A stretch of DNA of 13,021 bases from an uncultured Brevundimonas sp. GTDB taxonomy: Bacteria; Pseudomonadota; Alphaproteobacteria; Caulobacterales; Caulobacteraceae. Below are positions 6,374 to 13,021 of the stretch, piece after piece. Below the pieces are notes generated by a model. It searched no databases. It had not been told where the DNA came from and was given only the letters and a program-made list of their open reading frames with translations. The DNA lies in NCBI GenBank assembly GCA_946481425.1, contig CAMLNT010000049.1, positions 1 through 13,021 on the forward strand, given 5' to 3'. Every line of letters starts with the position of its first letter. Position 1 is the first letter of the stretch. Made by a program: the position numbers and the translations under genes.

Positions 6374-7656
6374 GCGCGAACGCCGGCCTTCCCGCCCGCA
6401 TCACCGCGCTGCGGCTGATCGAGGCGGCCCAGGCGCGTCGTGGCGGGCTGGATGTGGCCCTTAACGAGCCGGCCTTCCGCAGCCTGTCGCCCGAGGACCG
6501 GGGCTTTGCCCGCGCTCTGGCCATGGCGGTCCTGCGCCGCATGGGCTCGATCGACCGGGCGCTGGACACGCGCCTGAACCGCGCACCGCCCCTGCCGGTT
6601 CGTGAACTGCTGCGCATTGGCCTGGCCCAGATGCTGTTCCTCGACACCCCGGATTTCGCGGCGGTCTCGACAACCGTGAAGCTGGCTGAGCGCGACAATG
6701 CGACCCGGCCCTACAAGGCGCTGATCAATGCGGTGTTGCGCGGCCTCGGCCGTGAGCCGGCGCCCGAGCCGGGTCCGGAAGCGGATGTGCCGCCGTGGCT
6801 GTTCGCCCGGTGGGCCCAGCAGTTCGGACAGGATCAGGCCGAGGGCATTGCCCTGAACGCCCGCCACGAGCCGCCGACCGACCTCAGCCTCAAGCCGGGC
6901 GAGGACGCCTCAGCGCTGGCCGAGGCGGTGGAAGGCGAGGTTCTGCCGGGCGGTTCGGTGCGTACGCGCCGCGGCGGCGACGTGGCCGGCTGGCCGGACT
7001 TTGACGGCGGCGGCTGGTGGGTCCAGGACGCCGCGGCGGCGATCCCGGCGCGGCTGCTGGACGCCAGACCCGGCGAGACGGTGCTCGACCTGTGCGCCGC
7101 GCCCGGGGGCAAGACGCTGCAACTAGCCTCCACCGGCGCGGCGGTGACCGCGCTGGACCGGTCCGAACCTCGCCTCAGACGCCTGCGGGCCAATCTGGAA
7201 CGCACGAACCTCAAGGCCGAAGTCGTCGTCGCCGACGGCGAGGCCTGGGCCGACGACCGGCAGTTCGACGCCGTCCTGCTCGACGCCCCCTGCACGGCGA
7301 CCGGCACCCTGCGCCGCAATCCGGAAGCCCTCTACGCCCTCGGCCCGGCCGAGATCGCCAAGCTGGCCGATGTCCAGCACCGGCTGCTCGACGCCGCCGC
7401 CGCACGCGTGAAGCCCGGCGGACGGATGGTCTATTGCGTCTGTTCGCTGGAGCGCGAGGAGGGCGAGACCCAGGTCCTGGCCTTCCTGAAGCGCAATCCC
7501 GCCTTCACCCTGACTCCCGCCGACCCGGCCGCGATCGGGGCGCCGGCCGAGGCGCTGGCGAAGGACGGCTGGCTTCGCATCCTGCCGTCGCAATGGGCGG
7601 AACGCGGAGGCCTCGACGGCTTCTTCGCGGCCCGGCTGGAGCGCGCGCCGGACTGA
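6370..7656 (+). CDS. rsmB: 16S rRNA (cytosine-967-C5)-methyltransferase RsmB
   Basis: This enzyme methylates C967 of 16S rRNA with S-adenosylmethionine in the cytoplasm. The 428 residues match the family. Residues 1-130 form the NusB-like RNA-binding domain (ALRLIEAAQARRGGLDVAL, LRIGLAQMLFLD and ALINAVLRGL blocks). The methyltransferase domain has motif I VLDLCAAPGGKTLQLA (238-253), ALDRSEPRLRRL (261-272), VVADG (286-290), motif IV LLDAPCTATGTLRRNPE (303-319) with C308 for product release, and motif VI VYCVCSLEREEGE (354-366) with C358 as the catalytic nucleophile. The start is GTG 6370, overlapping the previous stop as GTGA. No ribosome binding site stands out, so reinitiation is likely. It is a housekeeping gene inside a run of sugar genes. 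RsmB is preferred over RsmF because of the NusB-like domain. Confidence 0.93.
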   Translation: MSANAGLPARITALRLIEAAQARRGGLDVALNEPAFRSLSPEDRGFARALAMAVLRRMGSIDRALDTRLNRAPPLPVRELLRIGLAQMLFLDTPDFAAVSTTVKLAERDNATRPYKALINAVLRGLGREPAPEPGPEADVPPWLFARWAQQFGQDQAEGIALNARHEPPTDLSLKPGEDASALAEAVEGEVLPGGSVRTRRGGDVAGWPDFDGGGWWVQDAAAAIPARLLDARPGETVLDLCAAPGGKTLQLASTGAAVTALDRSEPRLRRLRANLERTNLKAEVVVADGEAWADDRQFDAVLLDAPCTATGTLRRNPEALYALGPAEIAKLADVQHRLLDAAAARVKPGGRMVYCVCSLEREEGETQVLAFLKRNPAFTLTPADPAAIGAPAEALAKDGWLRILPSQWAERGGLDGFFAARLERAPD

Positions 7657-7658
7657 TC

Positions 7659-8189
7659 ATGACGGCCCGTCGCCTGTTCAAGGTGCAGACGCCCGCGCTG
7701 CGCTGGTCGCGGCGCGGGGAAACGCGGGACCTCTGGTTCGGCGCGCATAATTTTGTCGCGGTGATCGACGACGACGGGTCCGTCATCGGCGAGCTGCACG
7801 GCATCGCCCGCGGTCCGGGCGGAGCCCCACTCAGAATCTATGGCGGCGTCCTGCCGTTCCGCCGCGAGGTGATCTGGGGCGAGCGCTTCGAGCACCGCAC
7901 CGGCTTCTACGACCCCGGTTTTCCGCAGGCCGACCTCGCCATGGGACAGGCGGTGGACGTCGATCTCTGCCTGCGACGGGCCGAGGCGGTGCGCGCCGCC
8001 GTCAACGCCCGCGAGATCGCCTATCCGTGGCCGGCCGCCTTCGGGGCCAACAGCAACGCCTATTACGCCACCCTGATCGCCGGGATGGGCCTGGCCGATG
8101 TGGCGCTCGACGGCGAGCTCTGGGCGCCGTCCTCCGACCGACTTCTCCTGGATGGCGAAACCCTCGCGCAAATCCGCTCCGAGGCTTGA
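7659..8189 (+). CDS. Conserved-looking protein of unknown function, 176 residues
   Basis: I do not recognise a named family. The start chosen is ATG 7659, two bases after the rsmB stop (TGATCATG); only a distant GGAG is seen upstream, so coupling to rsmB is likely. The protein is soluble, with no signal peptide or transmembrane segment. Visible blocks are DLWFGAHNFVAVID (24-37), GSVIGELHGIARGPGG (40-55), GVLPFRREVIWGERFEHRTG (63-82, two short runs) and PWPAAFGANSNAYYATLIAGMGL (123-145). The pattern of an early His before hydrophobic strands, ELHG, and a later G-x-NSN block recalls small uncharacterised hydrolase-like or toxin-associated families that end in NSNS/T and a helix; this is only a resemblance. 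Real coding is supported by position in the operon, codon use like its neighbours and lack of any competing frame. Confidence 0.78.
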   Translation: MTARRLFKVQTPALRWSRRGETRDLWFGAHNFVAVIDDDGSVIGELHGIARGPGGAPLRIYGGVLPFRREVIWGERFEHRTGFYDPGFPQADLAMGQAVDVDLCLRRAEAVRAAVNAREIAYPWPAAFGANSNAYYATLIAGMGLADVALDGELWAPSSDRLLLDGETLAQIRSEA

Positions 8190-8230
8190 TCAACCTTGCC
8201 CGGACGGACGGCGCGGCCTATCCCACGGCC

Positions 8231-8887
8231 ATGGCCGCGCCCCTGATCTGTCCGTCCATCCTGGCGAGTGACTTCGCCCGTCTCGGCGAGGAAATCCGCG
8301 CCATCGACGCCGCTGGCTGCGACTGGATCCATGTGGATGTGATGGACGGCCACTTCGTACCCAACATCACCATCGGCCCGGACGTGGTGAAGGCGCTGAG
8401 GCCGCACACCAACAAGCCTTTCGACGTGCACCTGATGGTCGCGCCGGTCGATCCGTGGCTGGAAGCCTATCGCAATGCGGGCGCCGACATCCTGACGGTC
8501 CATCCGGAAAGCGGCCCGCACCTGCACCGGACGCTGGGCCGGATCCGCGAATTGGGCGCCCGCGCAGGCGTGGTGTTCAATCCGGCCACGCCGCTGTCGA
8601 TCCTGGAAGAGGTGGTCGAGCTGGTGGACCTCGTGCTGATCATGTCGGTCAATCCGGGCTTCGGCGGGCAGAAGTTCATCCCCTCGGCGCTGAAGAAGGT
8701 CGAACAGGCGCGTGCGATCCTCGACCGGGCCGGGTCGAACGCCGATCTTCAGGTCGACGGCGGCGTCACGGCCGACAATGCGGCGTCGTGCGTCTCGGCC
8801 GGCGCCAATGCGCTGGTGGCGGGGACGGCCGTTTTCCGGGGCGGGCCGGACGCCTATGCGGCCAATATCGCAGCGCTGAAGGGCTGA
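8231..8887 (+). CDS. rpe: Ribulose-phosphate 3-epimerase
   Basis: This enzyme interconverts ribulose 5-phosphate and xylulose 5-phosphate in the pentose phosphate pathway, in the cytoplasm. The 218 residues form a TIM barrel of normal family length. Visible motifs are PSILASDFARLGEEI (8-22), WIHVDVMDGHFVPN (32-45) with metal ligands H34 and D36, FDVHLMV (64-70) with H67, VHPES (90-94), MSVNPGFGGQKFI (138-150) for phosphate and loop closure, and VDGGVT (175-180) with D176, the second catalytic Asp. The start is ATG 8231 because the SILASDF block must begin near residue 8; the reading frame stays open upstream only in overlap with the previous gene. There is a 41-base gap before it with no clear ribosome binding site. 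Seven bases separate it from the heparinase-like gene. Confidence 0.95.
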   Translation: MAAPLICPSILASDFARLGEEIRAIDAAGCDWIHVDVMDGHFVPNITIGPDVVKALRPHTNKPFDVHLMVAPVDPWLEAYRNAGADILTVHPESGPHLHRTLGRIRELGARAGVVFNPATPLSILEEVVELVDLVLIMSVNPGFGGQKFIPSALKKVEQARAILDRAGSNADLQVDGGVTADNAASCVSAGANALVAGTAVFRGGPDAYAANIAALKG

Positions 8888-8894
8888 GCCGCGC

Positions 8895-10637
8895 GTGACC
8901 GAGGCGACTGAAAGTCGGTTTCGCCTGCCCTCGGTGTCGCTGCCGCGGCCCAAGGGCGCGATCTGGCTGCGCGCCGGAGCCCGGCTGACCGCCCGACAGC
9001 TTGCCGCCGAGGTTTTCGGCGCGCCGGGTTACAGCTGGACGCTCGGATTCCCGAAGGCCGAAGGCTTCGTCTGTTCGCCGCGCGATTTCCGGCCCGCCGA
9101 CGCCGCTGTGGGACGTTCCGCCGCGTCCGGACGCTATGTGATCGCGGGCTCGGTCGTGGATGTCGGATCGACCGGCGATATCTGGGACCGGCCCTGCCCC
9201 AGTCGACGGTTCGCAGTCGAGCTGCACCGGTTCGTGTGGCTGCCTGACCTGATGGCGACCGGTGACCGCGCGCCGCGCGATGCGCTCAAGTTGATCCTGG
9301 CCTGGGCCGATATTTTCGGACGCTGGAACGCCTTCTCGTGGGGGCGCGAAGTCCTGCCGAGACGCATCTTCAACCTGGCCTGCTCGGGGCGCCGCATCGC
9401 GGCCTCGGCGTCAGAGGCCGACCGGCGGCTTCTGGCTGACTTGCTGGCTCGGCAGGCCAGGCAACTGGCGCGACTGTCGAAGGATCACGCCCATGCCGCC
9501 GAAGAGGCGACGGCCCTGGCCGTGGCGGGCGCGGCGCTCTCGGGTCCGGCCGGCGCATCGCTGCTCAGCAAGGGACTGGCGCGGCTCAGACGCGCGCTGC
9601 CGCGGACGGTGCTGCCGGATGGCTGCCACGCCTCGCGCAATCCCGAGGCCGGGCTGGATCTCCTGTTCGACCTGCTGACGCTCGACGACGCCCTGCTGCA
9701 GATCGGCCACGAGGCGCCGCAGGAACTCGGACGCGCCATCGATCGCCTCACGGCGGGCCTGCGCACCCTGACCCTGCCAGACGGTCGGCTGGCGGCCTTC
9801 CAGGGCGGCGAGGCCTCCAGCCCTGCGCGTGTGGCGGCCGCCCGGGCGCATGACGACACAGGCGCGCCCGCGGGCGCCGAACGCCTGACGGCCGGGGGCT
9901 ATGAGCGTCTCGACGGGCAGATGATGCACATCATTCTGGACGCAGGCGCGCCGGCGGTGGGCAGCTATTCGCAGTCCGCCTGCGCCCAACCAGGGGCCTT
10001 GGAGATCGTGTGCGGCCGCGACCGGCTGATCACCAACTCCGGCTGGAGCGAGCGGGCGGCGGACCGTCAGGGCTTCCGGCTGACGCCGGCGGCCTCGACC
10101 CTGAGCCTGGGAGACGGCTCGACCGGCCAGCCGCTGACGGGCCAGCTCGAGCGTGTCCTCGGGCCAAGGCTCGAGACCCCGCCTATGCACATCGCCGTCA
10201 AGCGCGAGGTCGGCGAGGGAGCGGTGCTGGTTGAGACCGGGCACGACGGCTGGGTGCCGGCCTATGGTCTCAGGCACGAGCGCCGGCTCTATCTGGACCG
10301 GCGGCTGGACGAGGTGCGCGGCGAAGAGCGGCTGTCGCCCAAGGCCGAGGTCGAGGCCCTGGCGGCGCCCTATGCGGTCCGGTTCCACCTGCAGCCCGGC
10401 GCGACCGCCTCGCTGGCGCGCGACCGCCGCAGCGTCATCATCCGGGGCGAGACGGGCCGAGGCTGGTTCTTCCGGTCCGACGCCGCCGATGTCGCCATCG
10501 AGCCGAGCGCCTGTTTCGAGAACGGCCTGACCCGGCGCACGGTCCAGATCGTGCTGCGCGGTTCCGCGCGCACGGACGCCGAAACACGCATAAGGTGGAA
10601 ACTGGAGCCCGCGGGGGCGGTGGAGACCCAGACATGA
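8895..10637 (+). CDS. Heparinase II/III-like protein
   Basis: This 580-residue protein has an alpha-helical N-terminal half (to about 300) and a beta-rich C-terminal half like the heparinase II/III C-terminal domain. Supporting blocks are FVWLPDLMATGDRAPRDAL (112-130, two parts), RILNL-like RRIFNLACSG, LPDGCHASRNPEAGLDLLFDLL (254-275), LPDGRLAAFQGG, GGYERLDGQMMHIILDAG and CGRDRLITNSGWSERAADRQ. Members cleave acidic polysaccharides by elimination, but the alphaproteobacterial branch beside purine genes has no proven substrate. There is no signal peptide, so a cytoplasmic location is predicted, unlike secreted lyases. Where related proteins usually show an AHA-type histidine before the LxFE strand, this one has ACAQPGALEI, so activity is doubtful. 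The start is GTG 8895, seven bases after rpe; its stop overlaps the next start as ATGA. Confidence 0.8.
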   Translation: MTEATESRFRLPSVSLPRPKGAIWLRAGARLTARQLAAEVFGAPGYSWTLGFPKAEGFVCSPRDFRPADAAVGRSAASGRYVIAGSVVDVGSTGDIWDRPCPSRRFAVELHRFVWLPDLMATGDRAPRDALKLILAWADIFGRWNAFSWGREVLPRRIFNLACSGRRIAASASEADRRLLADLLARQARQLARLSKDHAHAAEEATALAVAGAALSGPAGASLLSKGLARLRRALPRTVLPDGCHASRNPEAGLDLLFDLLTLDDALLQIGHEAPQELGRAIDRLTAGLRTLTLPDGRLAAFQGGEASSPARVAAARAHDDTGAPAGAERLTAGGYERLDGQMMHIILDAGAPAVGSYSQSACAQPGALEIVCGRDRLITNSGWSERAADRQGFRLTPAASTLSLGDGSTGQPLTGQLERVLGPRLETPPMHIAVKREVGEGAVLVETGHDGWVPAYGLRHERRLYLDRRLDEVRGEERLSPKAEVEALAAPYAVRFHLQPGATASLARDRRSVIIRGETGRGWFFRSDAADVAIEPSACFENGLTRRTVQIVLRGSARTDAETRIRWKLEPAGAVETQT

Positions 10638-11704
10638 GCCCGGCCACGGCATCGCTGCTCGCGAGACGCCCGCGCTCGCTGGATGTGGCGCGCACCCGCG
10701 CCCTGATCGAAGGCAAGCGGGTCCTGGTGACCGGGGCCGGCGGCACGATCGGCGGTGAGCTGACGCGACGGGCGGCAGCCCAGAATCCCGACCGTCTCGT
10801 CCTCCTGGATTCGTCGGAATTCAACCTCTACAACCTCGATCAGCAACTGAGCGAAACCGGTCTCAAGGCGCCCTGGACGATCGCGCTCGGCGATGTGCGG
10901 GACCGCTCAAGGCTGGAGCAGGTGTTCGAGGCCCATCGGCCGGAAGTCGTCCTTCACGCCGCGGCCCTCAAGCATGTGCCGCTGATGGAGACGCACCCCT
11001 GCGAGGCGGTGCTGACCAATGTCGGCGGCGTGGTCCACGTGATGGAGTTGGCCCGAGAGACGGCCGAGGCCTTCGTCTTCATCTCGACGGACAAGGCTGT
11101 GAACCCGACCAACGTCATGGGTGCGACCAAGCGGGTCGGGGAGCGGGTCGTCCAGGCGCTGGCGCGCGGCGGCTCAACCCGTTCGGCGATCGTACGCTTC
11201 GGCAATGTGTTGGGCTCGACCGGTTCGGTCGTGCCCCTGTTCGAGCGCCAGATCGCGCGCGGCGGGCCGGTGACGGTGACGGACCCGGACATGGAGCGCT
11301 GGTTCATGACTGTCGGCGAGGCGGCGCAGCTGGTGCTTCAGGCGGCCAGCCTTCCGGAGCGCGGCGATGCGGCGGTTTTCGTCCTAGACATGGGCGAGGC
11401 GATCCGGATCGACGACCTTGCGCGGCAGTTGATCCGGCTGGCCGGCCACGAGCCGGACCTCGATATCAAGATCGAGTACACCGGCCTGCGCAAGGGCGAG
11501 AAGCTGACGGAAGAAATCTTCTATTCCGCTGAAGACGTCCACGAGACGGATGTCGAAGGCGTCCTTTCCGCGCGCGCCGACCGCTCGGAGCCCGCCTATC
11601 TCCAGAGCCATCTCGACAGCCTTCTGTCCGCCGCCGCCGCGCGCGACGAGAAGCAGACCCTGGCGTGCCTGAACGCGCTAGAGCCCCGCTTCAACCCATC
11701 CTGA
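10634..11704 (+). CDS. UDP-sugar 4,6-dehydratase, short soluble WbpM/CapD type
   Basis: This NAD(P)-dependent short-chain dehydrogenase/reductase family enzyme (356 residues) probably converts UDP-GlcNAc to the 4-keto-6-deoxy sugar, a precursor of QuiNAc, FucNAc and related residues. Motifs are [14 protein letters not shown] (30-43, GxxGxxG), [13 protein letters not shown] (57-69), LGDVRD (85-90), [12 protein letters not shown] (108-119), [19 protein letters not shown] (149-167), [16 protein letters not shown] and [14 protein letters not shown]. The active site has M162-xxx-K166, the WbpM pattern, rather than the Tyr-xxx-Lys of FlaA1/PseB. The membrane domain of WbpM/CapD, with its four helices, is missing, giving a soluble enzyme. 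The start is ATG 10634, overlapping the previous stop; an in-frame GTG-type start 39 bases upstream is possible but gives a poor N-terminus. The exact product is inferred. Confidence 0.88.
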   Translation: MSPATASLLARRPRSLDVARTRALIEGKRVLVTGAGGTIGGELTRRAAAQNPDRLVLLDSSEFNLYNLDQQLSETGLKAPWTIALGDVRDRSRLEQVFEAHRPEVVLHAAALKHVPLMETHPCEAVLTNVGGVVHVMELARETAEAFVFISTDKAVNPTNVMGATKRVGERVVQALARGGSTRSAIVRFGNVLGSTGSVVPLFERQIARGGPVTVTDPDMERWFMTVGEAAQLVLQAASLPERGDAAVFVLDMGEAIRIDDLARQLIRLAGHEPDLDIKIEYTGLRKGEKLTEEIFYSAEDVHETDVEGVLSARADRSEPAYLQSHLDSLLSAAAARDEKQTLACLNALEPRFNPS

Positions 11705-11732
11705 TCCACATCAAGCCAAGGCGCCCTCCCCC

Positions 11733-13021
11733 ATGCCCGCCGCTCCCGACTTTCCGCCGCCGCCCGATCGCGTGACCCCCCGACGGGCGCTGATCTCGCT
11801 TTCCGACAAGACTGGCCTGATCGAGGCGGCCCAGGCGCTGAGCGCCGCCGGGGTCGAACTGGTCTCGACCGGGGGCACGCGCGCGGCCATCGAGAAGGCC
11901 GGCCTGCCGGTCAAGGATGTCGCCGACCTGACCGGCTTCCCCGAGATGATGGACGGACGGGTCAAGACGCTGCACCCGGTGGTCCACGGCGGCCTGCTGG
12001 GCGTGCGCGACGCACCGGGCCATGCCGAGGCCATGCGCGAACACGGCATCGGGGCGATCGATATCGCCTGGATCGACCTCTATCCGTTCGAGCAGACGGT
12101 CGCGTCGGGCGGCGGCTTCGAGGCGGCGGTCGAGAACATCGACATCGGCGGCCCGGCCATGATCCGGTCCTCGGCCAAGAACCACGGCTATGTCGCGGTG
12201 TGCGTGGACAAGGCGGGGCTGGACGAAGTGCTGGCGGCCTTGAAGGCCGATGGCGCGACCTCGCTCGGGCTGCGGAAGCGGCTGGCGGCGCGCGCCTTCG
12301 CGCGGACGGCGGCCTATGACGCGGCGGTGTCTGGCTGGTTCGCGGAACAGGTCGGGGATGCGGCGCCGGCGCGGAAATCAGTCGCTGGGTCGCTGGCCCA
12401 GACGCTGCGGTATGGCGAGAACCCGCATCAGACGGGCGCCTTTTACCGAACCGGCGAGGCCCGCCCGGGCGTGGCCCATGCCGAGCAGGTCCAGGGCAAG
12501 GAGTTGGGCTACAACAACATCGCCGACGCCGACGCGGCTTATGAGTTGGTCGCGGAGTTCACCGCGCCTGCCTGCGTTATCGTCAAGCATGCCAACCCCT
12601 GTGGCGTGGCCGTCGGCAAGGACCTTGGCGAGGCCTATGCGCGGGCGCTGGAGTGCGACGCGGTCTCGGCCTTTGGCGGGGTGATCGCGGTCAACCGGCC
12701 GCTGACCGGCGCCGATGCGCGGGCCATCACCGACATCTTCACCGAGGTCGTCATCGCGCCGGGCGCGGACGACGAGGCGCGCGCTGTCTTCGCGGCCAAG
12801 AAGAACCTGCGCCTGCTGATCACCGACGGCCTGCCCGATCCGCACGGGCCGGGCGAGGTGTTCCGCTCGGTGGCGGGCGGCTTCCTGGTGCAGTCTCGCG
12901 ACCGCAGCCTGATCCGGCCGGAGGACCTCAAGATCGTCACCCGCCGCCAGCCGACGCCGCAGGAGGTCGAGGACATGCTGTTCGCCTTCACGGTGGCCAA
13001 GCACGTGAAGTCCAACGCCAT
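11733..13021 (+). CDS. purH: Bifunctional AICAR formyltransferase / IMP cyclohydrolase PurH (3' end outside window)
   Basis: PurH carries out the last two steps of de novo IMP synthesis, in the cytoplasm. The first 429 codons of a roughly 525-530-codon gene are present, with no frame break. The N-terminal cyclohydrolase (MGS-like) domain shows [12 protein letters not shown] (18-29), LVSTGGTR (43-50), [11 protein letters not shown] (72-82) and [16 protein letters not shown] (135-150). The transformylase domain has RYGENPHQ (226-233), [21 protein letters not shown] (284-293) with the catalytic Lys-His pair K285-H286, and [11 protein letters not shown] (312-322). The start is ATG 11733; N-terminal residues [12 protein letters not shown] form a short proline-rich tail before the domain. 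The 28-base gap after the dehydratase gene has no terminator, so read-through from upstream is expected. The downstream end and neighbours are not visible. Confidence 0.97.
   Translation, partial: MPAAPDFPPPPDRVTPRRALISLSDKTGLIEAAQALSAAGVELVSTGGTRAAIEKAGLPVKDVADLTGFPEMMDGRVKTLHPVVHGGLLGVRDAPGHAEAMREHGIGAIDIAWIDLYPFEQTVASGGGFEAAVENIDIGGPAMIRSSAKNHGYVAVCVDKAGLDEVLAALKADGATSLGLRKRLAARAFARTAAYDAAVSGWFAEQVGDAAPARKSVAGSLAQTLRYGENPHQTGAFYRTGEARPGVAHAEQVQGKELGYNNIADADAAYELVAEFTAPACVIVKHANPCGVAVGKDLGEAYARALECDAVSAFGGVIAVNRPLTGADARAITDIFTEVVIAPGADDEARAVFAAKKNLRLLITDGLPDPHGPGEVFRSVAGGFLVQSRDRSLIRPEDLKIVTRRQPTPQEVEDMLFAFTVAKHVKSNA

Noticed and set aside
7017..7658. Upstream in-frame extension of the 176-residue unknown protein into rsmB
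   Set aside because: It would run out of frame through the RsmB catalytic domain and is arginine-rich low-quality sequence. The ATG at 7659 just after the rsmB stop is the sensible start.
8027..8230. Upstream in-frame extension of rpe
   Set aside because: It overlaps the previous gene, and ribulose-phosphate epimerases begin only a few residues before the PSILASDF block, which fits ATG 8231.
9411..10652. Minus-strand open frame of 413 codons opposite the heparinase-like gene
   Set aside because: It is antisense to a gene that fits the operon with start/stop overlaps, and its composition is shadow-like.
11705..11732. Terminator or purine-responsive element before purH
   Set aside because: Only 28 bases are available, with no stem-loop or known riboswitch-like structure visible.
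1..13021. A mobile element, defence system or CRISPR array
   Set aside because: I saw no transposase, integrase, direct-repeat arrays, tRNA or att-like sites, and base and codon use are even throughout.

Overview
The window is GC-rich, tightly packed bacterial chromosome, apparently from an alphaproteobacterium of the Caulobacterales, most likely Brevundimonas or a close relative. This placement rests on composition, the divergent peroxiredoxin/oxyR pair and remembered family similarity. It is an inference, not a database result. There are no RNA genes, insertion sequences, CRISPR arrays or phage genes. All genes share the same GC-rich codon use, so the region looks like stable core genome, with accessory flavour only in the sugar and envelope genes.

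Layout. (1) 1-1780, oxidative stress: a partial AhpC-type peroxiredoxin on the minus strand faces oxyR across a 170-bp control region holding a good candidate OxyR site. oxyR is followed, probably in the same transcript, by a small lipoprotein gene. (2) 1777-2853, minus strand: a monofunctional mannose-1-phosphate guanylyltransferase (manC) that meets the lipoprotein gene tail to tail, the two stop codons sharing one CTAG. (3) 2854-3033: a divergent promoter region. (4) 3034-13021, plus strand: nine genes in one direction with overlaps or very short gaps. They are a GT4 glycosyltransferase, a DegT/WbpE-type aminotransferase, a Gfo/Idh/MocA oxidoreductase, rsmB, a 176-residue protein of unknown function, rpe, a heparinase II/III-like protein, a short WbpM/CapD-type nucleotide-sugar dehydratase, and purH (cut by the window end).

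How they fit together. manC supplies GDP-mannose. The aminotransferase/oxidoreductase pair looks able to oxidise and aminate C3 of a UDP-sugar, as GnnA/GnnB do in making the 2,3-diamino-2,3-dideoxyglucose found in Caulobacterales lipid A, or as WbpB/WbpE do for O-antigen sugars. The dehydratase makes a 4-keto-6-deoxy UDP-sugar and the GT4 enzyme transfers a sugar. The same run of genes carries housekeeping functions: rRNA methylation, the pentose phosphate pathway and purine synthesis. Four of its eight junctions are ATGA/GTGA overlaps, which suggests translational coupling.

The most notable observation is that OxyR keeps the peroxidatic cysteine but has no resolving cysteine, and no other cysteine at all. 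I did not see a wholly novel multi-gene system.
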